DNA of 55,025 bases, from positions 1 to 55,025 of the forward strand of contig CANQFK010000010.1 in the NCBI GenBank assembly GCA_947598585.1, read 5' to 3'. Both the position numbers and the translations under genes were made by a program. This document shows positions 36,464 through 44,761 of this stretch, in pieces. This stretch comes from an uncultured Clostridia bacterium (GTDB lineage Bacteria > Bacillota > Clostridia > Christensenellales > Pumilibacteraceae). The notes under the pieces are model-generated. The model was not told the DNA's origin, made no database searches, and worked only from the letters and a program-made list of their open reading frames with translations. How positions within the stretch are numbered: the stretch's first letter is position 1; every line of letters begins with the position of its first letter.

Positions 36464-38062
36464 TTACGCTTCGGCTTCGACCTGTTCGCTTTCGGGCGCT
36501 TCCTTTGCTAAATTTGCCATCGTTTCCTTGTAGAGTTTGTCGGTAAGTCGTCCGTTCTTTTTCTGAACGAAGTAAGCGGTGAGTATGAACGCGGTGAACA
36601 ACACTGCGGCAACTATCCAGCCCAGCCATACGAATTTGCTTATGCCTGCCACGAGGAAGCATACGAATGCTATCGCCGCTATCATGAGCGCGTTGGGCAA
36701 TTGAGCCTTGACGTATCCGAGGTGGTTGCTCTTGCAAGCCGCCGCCGCAAGAATGGTCGCGTCGGATATGGGCGAAACCTGATCGCCGAATACCGAGCCC
36801 GAAAGCACTGCCGCCATGGTAAGCACCATGAGTTCGTGTCCGAGCGCGCCTCCCATGCCCGCGACTATGGGGACCATTATGCCGAACGTACCCCAACTTG
36901 TTCCCGTAGCGAACGCGCAGCCCATAGCGGCAAGGAACAATATAGCGGGCAAAAGCACGTTAAGACCTTGCATCCAATAAGCGAAAGCTTCGACGAATGC
37001 GTTCAGGTTGAGGGCTTTGCACATATCCACAAGTCCCCAGGCGAATACGAGTATGATAAATACGTCCGAAATGGATTTGAATCCCGTGCCGAAACAGCCC
37101 GTGTAATCTTTGAGAGTCATGAGTTTGCGCGGCAGATAGAGGAGCAGACAGAACATTACCGCAATGCAACCGCCCATGGCAAGAGCGGTGTTCGTGGCGA
37201 ATATCGCGTTGCCGTCTTTCTTTATGAGCAACAAAACGCAGCAACTTATAATGAGCACGAGTATGGGGAGTATAAGGTCGATCACGCGTCCTTTTTCGCT
37301 GAATTTTACTTCTTCGTCGCTTCTCGACGGTTGGAGCCCGCAAAGCAGATCGCCCGTGGTTATCGCCGTATGCTCATGCTTGTAAAGCCCGAACATATCT
37401 ATGCCGAGCGCCGAGCTGACAAAAAGGAACAGCAGCAGCAGTATGGGATAGAAGTTTGAGAAGATCGTTTCTATATAGGTGGAAAATCCGCCCGCTTCTT
37501 CTCCGACATAGCCCGTTATCGCGCTTGCCCAACTCGATACGGGAATGAGTATACATATCGAAACGGATATGCTTCCCACGATAAAGGCGGATTTGGCTCT
37601 CGATATCCTGAATTGATCGTTTATCGGTTGCATTATCGAACCCACCGCAAGACGATTGAAGTAGTCGTCCATGAACATCATGCAGCCCAGCCCCGTCGTT
37701 GCGAGCATTGCGCCTTTTCGCGACTTTATGTGAGTGTGCACCCACCTGCCGAACGCCTTTGCTCCGCCCGCTTTGTTCATAAGCGCGACAAGTATGCCGA
37801 GTTCGAGTATAAAGATGAGTATGCCCGCATTGCCCGCGTCGTTTGCGTCGGACGGTCCCATGGAGCCCGCCATTATATTGAACATCTTTTCGAGCGCGCG
37901 TATGGGATTGCCGTTCGCGTAGATCATACCGCCTACGAATACGCCCAAAAATAAGGATATGTACACTTCCTTTGTGGCAAGTGCAAGCACAATTGCCGTA
38001 ATGGCGGGGATAAGCGCCCAGAAGTTTTCCCCCATCACTCTCAATGCTTCTTGTGGATCCAT
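36464..38062 (-). CDS. NhaC-family Na+/H+ antiporter (second copy)
   Basis: 532 residues, about 12 membrane helices, with the same motifs as the copy at 21037-22533: LVALMNKAGGAKAFGRWV, GCMMFMDDYFNRLAVGSIM, CILIPVSSWASAITG, FATGTSWGTFGIMVPI and GDQVSPISDATIL. It has a longer C-terminal acidic tail (about 35 residues). ATG at 38062 follows GGAGCG. Two members of one family 14 kb apart suggest different substrates or conditions rather than a fresh tandem duplication, since they differ along the whole length. Confidence 0.88.
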   Translation of the reverse strand: MDPQEALRVMGENFWALIPAITAIVLALATKEVYISLFLGVFVGGMIYANGNPIRALEKMFNIMAGSMGPSDANDAGNAGILIFILELGILVALMNKAGGAKAFGRWVHTHIKSRKGAMLATTGLGCMMFMDDYFNRLAVGSIMQPINDQFRISRAKSAFIVGSISVSICILIPVSSWASAITGYVGEEAGGFSTYIETIFSNFYPILLLLFLFVSSALGIDMFGLYKHEHTAITTGDLLCGLQPSRSDEEVKFSEKGRVIDLILPILVLIISCCVLLLIKKDGNAIFATNTALAMGGCIAVMFCLLLYLPRKLMTLKDYTGCFGTGFKSISDVFIILVFAWGLVDMCKALNLNAFVEAFAYWMQGLNVLLPAILFLAAMGCAFATGTSWGTFGIMVPIVAGMGGALGHELMVLTMAAVLSGSVFGDQVSPISDATILAAAACKSNHLGYVKAQLPNALMIAAIAFVCFLVAGISKFVWLGWIVAAVLFTAFILTAYFVQKKNGRLTDKLYKETMANLAKEAPESEQVEAEA

Positions 38063-38082
38063 AATATCGCTCCTTCGGATAA

Positions 38083-38112
38083 ATTATGTTGATTGTATTT
38101 ATTATACGTCAA
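38083..38112 (-). promoter_or_regulatory. Promoter of the second nhaC-like gene
   Basis: Minus strand: TTGACG (38112-38107), 18-base spacer, CATAAT (38088-38083). Confidence 0.65.
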
Positions 38113-38158
38113 ACATTGTTTTATGTCAATCGTATAAAAGGCGCGCGGGAAAATTTGT

Positions 38159-38188
38159 TTGACAAACATTGTAATTTTGGTCTATAAT
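38159..38188 (+). promoter_or_regulatory. Promoter of the ABC exporter at 38205
   Basis: TTGACA (38159-38164), 18-base spacer, TATAAT (38183-38188), then a CGGAGC ribosome binding site and the ATG. Confidence 0.8.
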
Positions 38189-38204
38189 TTTTGTCGGAGC
38201 AATT

Positions 38205-39923
38205 ATGGTAAAAAGATTTTTTTCGTATTACAAGCCGCACAGAAAATTGTTCGTTCTCGATCTTATCTGCTCGTTTCTTGTGGCTTTATGCAATTTGTTT
38301 TATCCCTTTGTCACAAAACAGGTGATAAACAACTATGTCCCCGGCAAGCTGCTCGATCTTATGCTCATATGGTGCGGCGCGCTGCTTGTGATATATGTGG
38401 TAAAGGCTATCCTTACATATATAGTGCAATATTGGGGACATGTGCTCGGAGTTCGTATACAGGGCGATATGCGCGAGGACTTCTTTAAGCATATCGAAAC
38501 GTTGCCGTTCTCGTTTTTCGACGACAACAAGACGGGCGCGATCATGTCGAGGATAACCAACGACCTGTTCGACATTTCCGAACTTGCGCATCACGGACCC
38601 GAGGACTCCTTTATGTCGATCATAACGGTCATAGGCGCGCTCATTCTGCTGTGCCTTACGGTCGATCCTTGGCTGGCGCTCATCGTTCTGGCGATCTTGC
38701 CGTTTATGCTATGGTTCGCCATAAAGACGAGGCGCAATTTGCGCGTTTCCTCAAAAAAGAGCAGGGAGGGCATGGCGGAAGTCAACGCCGAAGTGGAATC
38801 TTCCGTTTCGGGCATACGCGTCGCAAAGGCTTACAACGCGTCGCAAAATGAAATAAACAAATTTCACAAAAGCAACGCGGTGTTTATGAAAGCGCGCGCG
38901 TCGGCGTATAAGGCAATGGGCGTGTTTTTCAGCGGTTTGGGATTTTTCAACGACTTTTTGTATCTCGCGGCGATAACGGCGGGCGGACTGTTCTTTTACT
39001 TCGATATGATAGACGTGGGCGGATTTACCGCATATATCCTTTACACCACCATGATGATAAACCCCATACGCACGCTCGTGAACATCTTCGAACAGATCCA
39101 GAACGGAATGACGGGCTTTGTCCGCTTTACCGAGATAATGGATATCCCCGGCGAAGTCGAATGCGACGATCCCGTCGAGATAGGCGAACTCAAAGGAGAT
39201 ATAAGATATAACGACGTTACTTTTTCGTATCGCAGCAAGGACAACGTCAATACCGTTATAAAGAACTTGTCTATGGAGATCCCCGCAGGCAAGACGGTCG
39301 CGTTGGTGGGACCGTCGGGCGGCGGAAAGACTACTCTGTGTCATCTTTTGCCGCGATTTTACGAGATCGAAAGCGGCAGTATAACCATAGACGGAACGGA
39401 TATTCGCTCCATGCGCAGATCGGATCTGAGGCGCAACGTGGGAATAGTGGCGCAGGACGTGTTTCTGTTCGGCGGCTCGGTGCGCGAAAATATAGAATAC
39501 GGCAAACCGGGAGCGACCGACGAGGAGATAATCGCGGCGGCGAAAAAAGCCAATATCCACGAATTTATAATGGCGTTGCCCGACGGATACGACACATATG
39601 TGGGCGAACGGGGCGTCAAACTGAGCGGCGGACAAAAACAGCGCATAAGCATAGCGAGGGCGTTCCTCAAAGATCCGCCCATTCTTGTGCTTGACGAGGC
39701 GACGAGCGCGCTCGATAATATCACCGAATTGCAGATCCGCAATTCGCTCATGGATCTGAGCAAGGGCAGAACGGTCCTTTTAGTGGCGCACAGATTGTCC
39801 ACCGTCAAAAACGCCGACGAGATAATAGTCATAGGCAAGGACGGCATAGTCGAACGCGGCACGCACGAAAAACTAATGCAAGCAAAGGGCGAATATTATA
39901 ATTTGTACAGCGCTATATCTTAA
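38205..39923 (+). CDS. ABC exporter, fused membrane and ATPase domains
   Basis: 572 residues. Six membrane helices in the first 310 residues, then an ABC domain with Walker A GPSGGGKTT near residue 368, signature LSGGQKQRISIARAF, Walker B ILVLDEATSALD and H-loop VAHRLST. All catalytic residues are intact, so it should work as a homodimer. Lipid, peptide or drug export are all possible in this family. Single gene flanked by its own promoter and terminator. Confidence 0.93.
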   Translation: MVKRFFSYYKPHRKLFVLDLICSFLVALCNLFYPFVTKQVINNYVPGKLLDLMLIWCGALLVIYVVKAILTYIVQYWGHVLGVRIQGDMREDFFKHIETLPFSFFDDNKTGAIMSRITNDLFDISELAHHGPEDSFMSIITVIGALILLCLTVDPWLALIVLAILPFMLWFAIKTRRNLRVSSKKSREGMAEVNAEVESSVSGIRVAKAYNASQNEINKFHKSNAVFMKARASAYKAMGVFFSGLGFFNDFLYLAAITAGGLFFYFDMIDVGGFTAYILYTTMMINPIRTLVNIFEQIQNGMTGFVRFTEIMDIPGEVECDDPVEIGELKGDIRYNDVTFSYRSKDNVNTVIKNLSMEIPAGKTVALVGPSGGGKTTLCHLLPRFYEIESGSITIDGTDIRSMRRSDLRRNVGIVAQDVFLFGGSVRENIEYGKPGATDEEIIAAAKKANIHEFIMALPDGYDTYVGERGVKLSGGQKQRISIARAFLKDPPILVLDEATSALDNITELQIRNSLMDLSKGRTVLLVAHRLSTVKNADEIIVIGKDGIVERGTHEKLMQAKGEYYNLYSAIS

Positions 39924-39940
39924 CGCGAATAAATTAGCAA

Positions 39941-39968
39941 AAAAATGAGCCGATAAAGGCTCATTTTT
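39941..39968. terminator. Bidirectional terminator between the ABC exporter and the Myb-like gene
   Basis: AAAAATGAGCC, loop GATAAA, GGCTCATTTTT: perfect 11-bp stem with A and T runs on both sides. Confidence 0.9.
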
Positions 39969-39993
39969 GCTATATGCGGTCGTTTTTTCGACA

Positions 39994-40572
39994 TCAGATC
40001 AATTTGCCGAGCAAATTCAGAAAGTTGCCCACTTCGTTTTCGTCGAGTTTGCTTATATATTCGTTGAGTTTTGTAAGGCCGCTCTTTTTGCTGCCGTCGC
40101 TTATCTGTTTTGTGTACGGGTCATAATGCTTGATGCCCTTTGCGGCGAGATCGTTCATTATCGCGGTCACTTTGTTTTTGTGGTGCGCGACCATGCTGCG
40201 ATATTTGTTTTGGAGCCGCAACGCTTCCTTCGGCGAGGACGAAATGGACGCGATCGTTCCGCGAACGCTCACTCCGTTTGCCTTGCCTATAAGGATCTTG
40301 CGCATGAGGTCGTCGATCTCATCTTCTTTGAACAGTTCGAATTGTTCGCGCGCGCTCTTTATCACCGTAACGCCGAGGTCGGCTGCGAGCGTGGGAACGA
40401 GCTCGAACATTTTCAGCTGGCTGTAATAGTAGTTCCTGACGCTGTTTACCGATCTGCCGCACCTGTAAGACATTGTTTCAAAAGCCGTTTTTAGGCCCTT
40501 GCCCGAGATCGACGCCTCGTTTACGAGCGCAAAAAGCTCCTTTGTTTGATTTATCGTCCAATTATTTTCCAT
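39994..40572 (-). CDS. Myb/SANT-like DNA-binding protein (RsfA-type N-terminus)
   Basis: 192 residues. The first 55 residues (WTINQTKELFALVNEAS, then CGRSVNSVRNYYYSQLK) look like the Myb/SANT-type helix-turn-helix seen in the RsfA-like group, of which RsfA is a prespore regulator in Bacillus. The rest is a helical, charged region with no recognised domain, containing basic LRLQNKYRSMVAHHKNKV near residue 118. Strong ribosome binding site AGGAGGT. Transcribed divergently from the unknown gene at 40654. A sporulation role is an inference from the N-terminus only. Confidence 0.6.
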   Translation of the reverse strand: MENNWTINQTKELFALVNEASISGKGLKTAFETMSYRCGRSVNSVRNYYYSQLKMFELVPTLAADLGVTVIKSAREQFELFKEDEIDDLMRKILIGKANGVSVRGTIASISSSPKEALRLQNKYRSMVAHHKNKVTAIMNDLAAKGIKHYDPYTKQISDGSKKSGLTKLNEYISKLDENEVGNFLNLLGKLI

Positions 40573-40653
40573 TTTTTTACCTCCTGATGATAATTAGATA
40601 CTACCCACATTTAAACAATTTATACATAAAAGCGATAACAAACTCATAAAAAT

Positions 40654-41187
40654 ATGAGTATGGATATAAATATTGTGCTTTTACCCGAAACGGAAAGCGT
40701 TTATCTTGTAAACGGAGAATTTTTCGAGGGGGACGCCTTTGTTTCTTCCGCCGACGAAGTGGTGTACATAACCGTTTTGCCGCTCGACGCGCGCTTTATG
40801 CCGTACACGGTAAAACTTGTAGGCGGCAAAGTCGCCTGCAACGAGAGTTGCGCCGCCGTTTGCAAGACGGGCGAGAGGGAGTTCGCGCTCAAACTCGGAC
40901 TCAGATACGGCTTTGTCTTTTCGGGCGAACATAAAAATCTGCCCGACGACGTCTGTTGCAAATTCTTTTATTACGTCAAGGGCAAGCATTTCGATTTTGC
41001 GTTCGAGATGCTCAGTCGTTCGCTTTCGGGATTGAGCGAGCGGGATCTCGGCGCGTTTTTCAACGGTTACGTCGACATTTTCAACGTCAGGGGCAAGTAC
41101 TATCTTGCGGACGAAACGGGCGCGGGGCATGAGTGCGTCTTTGCGTTGAAGGACGGAAAGATAGATAACATTTCCATTGACGGATAA
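40654..41187 (+). CDS. Conserved-looking protein of unknown function
   Basis: 177 residues, no signal peptide and no membrane helix. It appears mostly beta with repeated short hydrophobic strands (VYITVLPLDARFMPYTVKL near residue 35) and ends with FALKDGKIDNISIDG. No family recognised. The start is uncertain: ATGs at 40654 and 40660 are in frame and neither has a clear ribosome binding site. A small hairpin CTCAT/ATGAG covers the first ATG. Codon use is like the neighbours, which supports it being real. Followed by a 69-residue ORF. Confidence 0.6.
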   Translation: MSMDINIVLLPETESVYLVNGEFFEGDAFVSSADEVVYITVLPLDARFMPYTVKLVGGKVACNESCAAVCKTGEREFALKLGLRYGFVFSGEHKNLPDDVCCKFFYYVKGKHFDFAFEMLSRSLSGLSERDLGAFFNGYVDIFNVRGKYYLADETGAGHECVFALKDGKIDNISIDG

Positions 41188-41225
41188 CCTTTTTTTATCG
41201 GCGCATACTAAATGCGGAGGTGCTT

Positions 41226-41435
41226 ATGAAAAAACAATCAGGCAAGGTCATAAAAAAAGTCGCCGAGCAGCAGGGCGGCGTAAAAACGGTTTACGATCCC
41301 GATCTTTTGCATGTGGTGCAATTCGAGGCGGGCGAACTTTACGAGGGCGTGACCGACGACGCGGAAGTGAGCGATTCGGCGGATTATCGCATGATCACCA
41401 AATCGGACGATACGGTAAATACTCAGGGTTCCTGA
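41226..41435 (+). CDS. Small protein of unknown function, 69 residues
   Basis: Good ribosome binding site GCGGAGG five bases before the ATG at 41226. Sequence begins KKQSGKVIKKVAEQQGGVKT and then turns acidic (Asp and Glu-rich). No membrane helix or known domain. Lies 38 bases after the unknown gene at 40654 and may be in its transcript. Confidence 0.6.
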   Translation: MKKQSGKVIKKVAEQQGGVKTVYDPDLLHVVQFEAGELYEGVTDDAEVSDSADYRMITKSDDTVNTQGS

Positions 41436-41453
41436 ATTATTTTGTCGCGGGCA

Positions 41454-41491
41454 TTGTCATTTTGCCAATTCGGCGCATAAAACAGTATAAT
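41454..41491 (+). promoter_or_regulatory. Overlapping candidate promoters of the dapL-like gene
   Basis: TTGTCA (41454-41459), 18-base spacer, TAAAAC (41478-41483) puts the ATG at 41490 six bases after the -10. A better -10, TATAAT (41486-41491), with TTGCCA (41462-41467) overlaps the ATG itself and would force a start downstream of 41498. Confidence 0.4.
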
Positions 41492-42590
41492 GATAAATAC
41501 CCAATATAACAAACTGAAAAAACAATATCTGTTTTCGGAGATCGGCAAGATAATACGAAGTCGACACGACGTCATCGATCTCAGCGTGGGCGACGTGACT
41601 TTGCCGCTGCCGACTGTCGTCGCGGACGCGGGGCGCAAAGCCGCGGACGAAATGAGTCATGTTCGGAGTTTCAGGGGCTATCCCCCCGAAAGCGGCTACG
41701 ACTTTTTCAAAAAGGCGATAAAGGACTATTACGCCGCGCGCGGAACGCAGATCTGCGAGAGCGAGATCTTCGCCTCGGACGGGATAAAGAGCGACATGAG
41801 CGTCTTTTTGAACTTGTTTTCACGCGGCAAGGCGCTTTTGCCGTCGCCGTCCTATCCCGCTTACATAGACGCCAATATCATAAGGGGCAACGAGATCGAA
41901 TTTTACGACAAGATCCCTTACGGAAAAAAGGCGGACATTATAATCATTTGCTCGCCCGACAATCCGACGGGCAGAGCGATGAGCGCGGACGAACTTTCGG
42001 AATGGGTGACCTTTGCAAAAAAGGCGGGCGCTGTAATTCTTTTCGACGCGGCGTACGAGGCGTTCGTGCGGAGCGGCGCGCCGAGAAGCATTTTCGAAAT
42101 AGACGGGGCGAGGGAATGCGCCGTCGAATTTTGCTCGCTATCCAAGACGGCGGGCTTTACGGGCATAAGGTGCGGATACACGATCGTTCCGCGCGAGTGC
42201 GGACTCAACGATCTGTGGCGCAGGACAAAAAGTTGTCTGAGCAACGGCGTTTCGTACATTTCGCAGCGCATGGCGGAATGCGCGCTCGGGGCGGGCTATA
42301 AGGACATCGCCGAAAATATCGCCTATTATTCCGCCAACGCCGATATATTGTGCGAGGCGTTAAACGGCGCCGAGTGGCAGGGCGGCGTCGATTCGCCTTA
42401 TATCTGGTTAAAGTGCGGGGATTCGTACAGGGAGTTTTATAAACTTATCGACATGTACGGACTTGGCGTCACTCCCGGCATAGGGTTCGGAGAAGAGGGG
42501 AGAGAATATGTGCGCATAAACTCTTTTTGTTCGAGAGAAAATGCCGTCTTGGCTGCCGAGAGGCTGAAACGCTATATTTTTTGCAAATAG
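41490..42590 (+). CDS. dapL: LL-diaminopimelate aminotransferase-like, PLP dependent
   Basis: 366 residues, fold type I aminotransferase. The start INTQYNKLKKQYLFSEIGK, then LSVGDVTLPLP and FRGYPPESGYDFFKKAI, resemble DapL, which converts tetrahydrodipicolinate to LL-diaminopimelate in one step for lysine and peptidoglycan. PLP-binding Lys is K219 in SLSKTAGFTGIRCG; CSPDNPTGRAM gives the Asn-Pro-Thr-Gly substrate loop; Arg in VRINSF near residue 345 binds the carboxylate. About 40 residues shorter than typical DapL, so another class I/II aminotransferase is possible. No ribosome binding site before the ATG; see the promoter entry. Confidence 0.75.
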   Translation: MINTQYNKLKKQYLFSEIGKIIRSRHDVIDLSVGDVTLPLPTVVADAGRKAADEMSHVRSFRGYPPESGYDFFKKAIKDYYAARGTQICESEIFASDGIKSDMSVFLNLFSRGKALLPSPSYPAYIDANIIRGNEIEFYDKIPYGKKADIIIICSPDNPTGRAMSADELSEWVTFAKKAGAVILFDAAYEAFVRSGAPRSIFEIDGARECAVEFCSLSKTAGFTGIRCGYTIVPRECGLNDLWRRTKSCLSNGVSYISQRMAECALGAGYKDIAENIAYYSANADILCEALNGAEWQGGVDSPYIWLKCGDSYREFYKLIDMYGLGVTPGIGFGEEGREYVRINSFCSRENAVLAAERLKRYIFCK

Positions 42591-42651
42591 AGCCGCCGCG
42601 CGAGCCCTATATATAAAGTAAAAAATTTCCGAATTTTTTTTGTAAAAGCTC

Positions 42652-42680
42652 TTGCATTATTTGCGGCGATGTAGTATAAT
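42652..42680 (+). promoter_or_regulatory. Promoter of the 6S RNA gene
   Basis: TTGCAT (42652-42657), 17-base spacer, TATAAT (42675-42680); transcription expected at about 42687. Confidence 0.85.
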
Positions 42681-42686
42681 ATAACT

Positions 42687-42900
42687 AAGATAAATGCCTG
42701 CGGTGTTCGTGATGCAATTTATGGAACCACAGAACAAACAAGGGATTGCCTGTATTTGCATGGATGTCGGGCCTCAGAAATTTTTTCGGAAATTTTTTCT
42801 ATCCGAAAAGCAGTGGATGGCAGAAAGTGCGATCGGCTTGCCCACCTGCTGAAAAGCGGGTTCATTATGCCTCTCACGGCACAGGCGGGTATTTATATTT
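42687..42900 (+). ncRNA. ssrS: 6S RNA
   Basis: The RNA starts just after the promoter. ATAAATGCCTGC (42690-42701) pairs with GCGGGTATTTAT (42885-42896) as the terminal stem, continued by the GTGTTCGTGA and TCACGGCAC pair; the TGTTCG opposite CGGCA arrangement also occurs in Escherichia coli 6S RNA. A long rod with a central bubble and inner hairpin (around GCCCACCTGCTGAAAAGCGGG) fills the rest. 6S RNA binds the sigma-A form of RNA polymerase by imitating open promoter DNA. About 210 bases, slightly longer than usual. Confidence 0.82.
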
Positions 42901-42908
42901 TGAATGAT

Positions 42909-42932
42909 AGGGCGGCGCTATGGCGTCGCTTT
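42909..42932 (+). terminator. Weak terminator after 6S RNA
   Basis: GCGGCGC, loop TATG, GCGTCGC type 7-bp stem with one G-T, followed by TTTAATATCGTTTTT. The T-run is interrupted, so read-through into the exporter operon is possible. Confidence 0.45.
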
Positions 42933-42986
42933 AATATCGTTTTTCAAAACTATCATTTGCGGTTTTGATTTTTTTCGGAGGACGGC

Positions 42987-43046
42987 GTGCGCGTTTGTAT
43001 TTTGGGAAATTTCGATACGCTTTTCCGTAGGGAGGCGAAAAAGTGA
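42987..43046 (+). CDS. Candidate leader peptide before the ABC exporter
   Basis: A GTG at 42987 with a strong ribosome binding site CGGAGGA (42976-42982) starts a 19-residue ORF, MRVCILGNFDTLFRREAKK. Its TGA (43044-43046) overlaps the GTG start of the exporter gene (43043), so stopping ribosomes could restart. The exporter's own ribosome binding site GGGAGG lies inside it. In Bacillus subtilis the related exporter BmrCD is controlled by a leader peptide (BmrB) through ribosome stalling. No attenuator structure after it is evident, so this is a candidate only. Confidence 0.4.
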   Translation: MRVCILGNFDTLFRREAKK

Positions 43047-44761
43047 AAAAAACTTTGCGCTATCTCAGACCGTACGGCGGCACCGTGGTCGCGGGTCTTA
43101 TCCTCAAATTTATAGGCGCGGTCGCCGAACTTTTTTTGCCGCTTCTCCTCGAATACATAATAAACGACGTCGCCACAAACGCCGCGTTGAGCCATGATAA
43201 CAAAATAAACATGATCATATTTCTCGGCATAGCCATGCTGGGTTGTTCGTTTGCGGCTTTATTCGGCAACGTGTTCGCGAACAGACTTACCGTAAAGTCG
43301 TCGGGCAACATGACGCACGATTTAAGATACGACCTTTTCAAAAAAACTTGCTATCTAAGCAGCAGGCAGGTGGACGAGTTCGGAGTTCCGTCGCTCATTT
43401 CGCGTCTGACGAGCGACAGTTATTACGTCAACCAGATGGTGGCGAGGACGTTGCGCCTCGGAGTGCGCGCTCCCATACTCATTTTGGGCGGCACGATACT
43501 TGCGTTTTGGCGCGATCCCGTGCTTGCGTGCGTTCTGCTCGGCTGCGTGCCGCTCGTCGGGGTAGCCATATTCGTGATAACGAAAAAGAGCGTGCCCATA
43601 TATTTCGGAGTGCAGAAGCGACAGGACGATATGGTGAGAAAGGTGCAGGAGAACGTCACGGGCGTCAGAGTGATAAAGGCGCTCGACAAGGGCGAATACG
43701 AAACAGAACGTTTCGACGCGCTTGTCAAAGACCTCGCCGCGGAAGAATTCAAGGCGAACAAGATAATGTCGCTTTCGCACCCCGTTGCCACGCTCATACT
43801 CAATCTCGGGCTCGTGGCTATCATAGCGGCGGGCGCGGCGCTCGGCTCCAAGTCGGGCACGGTGCTGGCTTTTTTGCAATATTTCGTAATAATCCTCAAC
43901 GCCATGATCGCGCTCAGCAAGATCTTTGTGGTCATTTCGCGCGGCTCCGCTTCCGCAGCGAGAATAGAAAAAGTCCTCGACACCGACGTTTCCGAAACGA
44001 CGGAATCGTCGCAAAAACGCAATACAGGTTACAAAATACAGTTTGAAAACGTATCCTTTTCGTATAACGGAGTAAAGGACAACCTGCACGACATCGATTT
44101 CGGGATATATGCGGGGCAGACCCTCGGCATAATAGGCGCGACGGGCAGCGGCAAATCGACCATAATAAATCTTATGATGCGCTTTTACGACCCCGACGGC
44201 GGGGCGGTCTATGTGGACGATGTCAACGTAAAAAGTTACCGCGTCAAAGAACTTCGGAAAAAATTCGGCGTCGCCTTTCAGAACGACTTTTTGATGGCGG
44301 ACACGCTCAAAGAGAATATAGATTACGGCAGAGATCTCGACGACGAGATGATAAACAAGGCGATAATTTCGGCGCGTGCAAGCGAATTTATCGACGCGCT
44401 GCCCGACAAACTCGAACACAGGCTCGCGCAAAAAGCCAACAACCTTTCGGGCGGGCAAAAACAGCGTATCCTTATCGCGCGCGCCCTTGCCGCTCACCCC
44501 GAGATACTCATTTTGGACGACAGTTCGTCGGCGCTCGATTACGAAACCGACGCGGCGCTGAGAAGATCGCTGAAAAAAGATTACGACGACATAACCAAGG
44601 TGATCGTCGCTCAGCGTATAAGCGCGATAAAAAACGCCGACCTTATCCTTGTCATGGACGACGGCGAGATAATAGGGCGGGGCAAGCACGACGAACTTAT
44701 GGCTTCATGCGAGGAATACGCCATGATATACGCTACGCAAATGGGAGGCGACAATGCCTGA
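43043..44761 (+). CDS. Heterodimeric ABC exporter subunit, degenerate ATP site
   Basis: 572 residues, six helices plus ABC domain. Walker A GATGSGKST near residue 365 and signature LSGGQKQRILIARAL are intact, but Walker B reads LILDDSSSALD (Asp in place of catalytic Glu) and the H-loop reads VAQRIS (Gln in place of His). This is the classic non-catalytic half of heterodimeric exporters such as BmrC or TM287. GTG start with GGGAGG in front. Overlaps its partner by eight bases. Drug or lipid export likely. Confidence 0.93.
   Translation: MKKTLRYLRPYGGTVVAGLILKFIGAVAELFLPLLLEYIINDVATNAALSHDNKINMIIFLGIAMLGCSFAALFGNVFANRLTVKSSGNMTHDLRYDLFKKTCYLSSRQVDEFGVPSLISRLTSDSYYVNQMVARTLRLGVRAPILILGGTILAFWRDPVLACVLLGCVPLVGVAIFVITKKSVPIYFGVQKRQDDMVRKVQENVTGVRVIKALDKGEYETERFDALVKDLAAEEFKANKIMSLSHPVATLILNLGLVAIIAAGAALGSKSGTVLAFLQYFVIILNAMIALSKIFVVISRGSASAARIEKVLDTDVSETTESSQKRNTGYKIQFENVSFSYNGVKDNLHDIDFGIYAGQTLGIIGATGSGKSTIINLMMRFYDPDGGAVYVDDVNVKSYRVKELRKKFGVAFQNDFLMADTLKENIDYGRDLDDEMINKAIISARASEFIDALPDKLEHRLAQKANNLSGGQKQRILIARALAAHPEILILDDSSSALDYETDAALRRSLKKDYDDITKVIVAQRISAIKNADLILVMDDGEIIGRGKHDELMASCEEYAMIYATQMGGDNA

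Noticed and set aside
43355..44689. A 444-codon minus-strand frame opposite the ABC exporter
   Set aside because: Shadow of the exporter; no start signal or domain.
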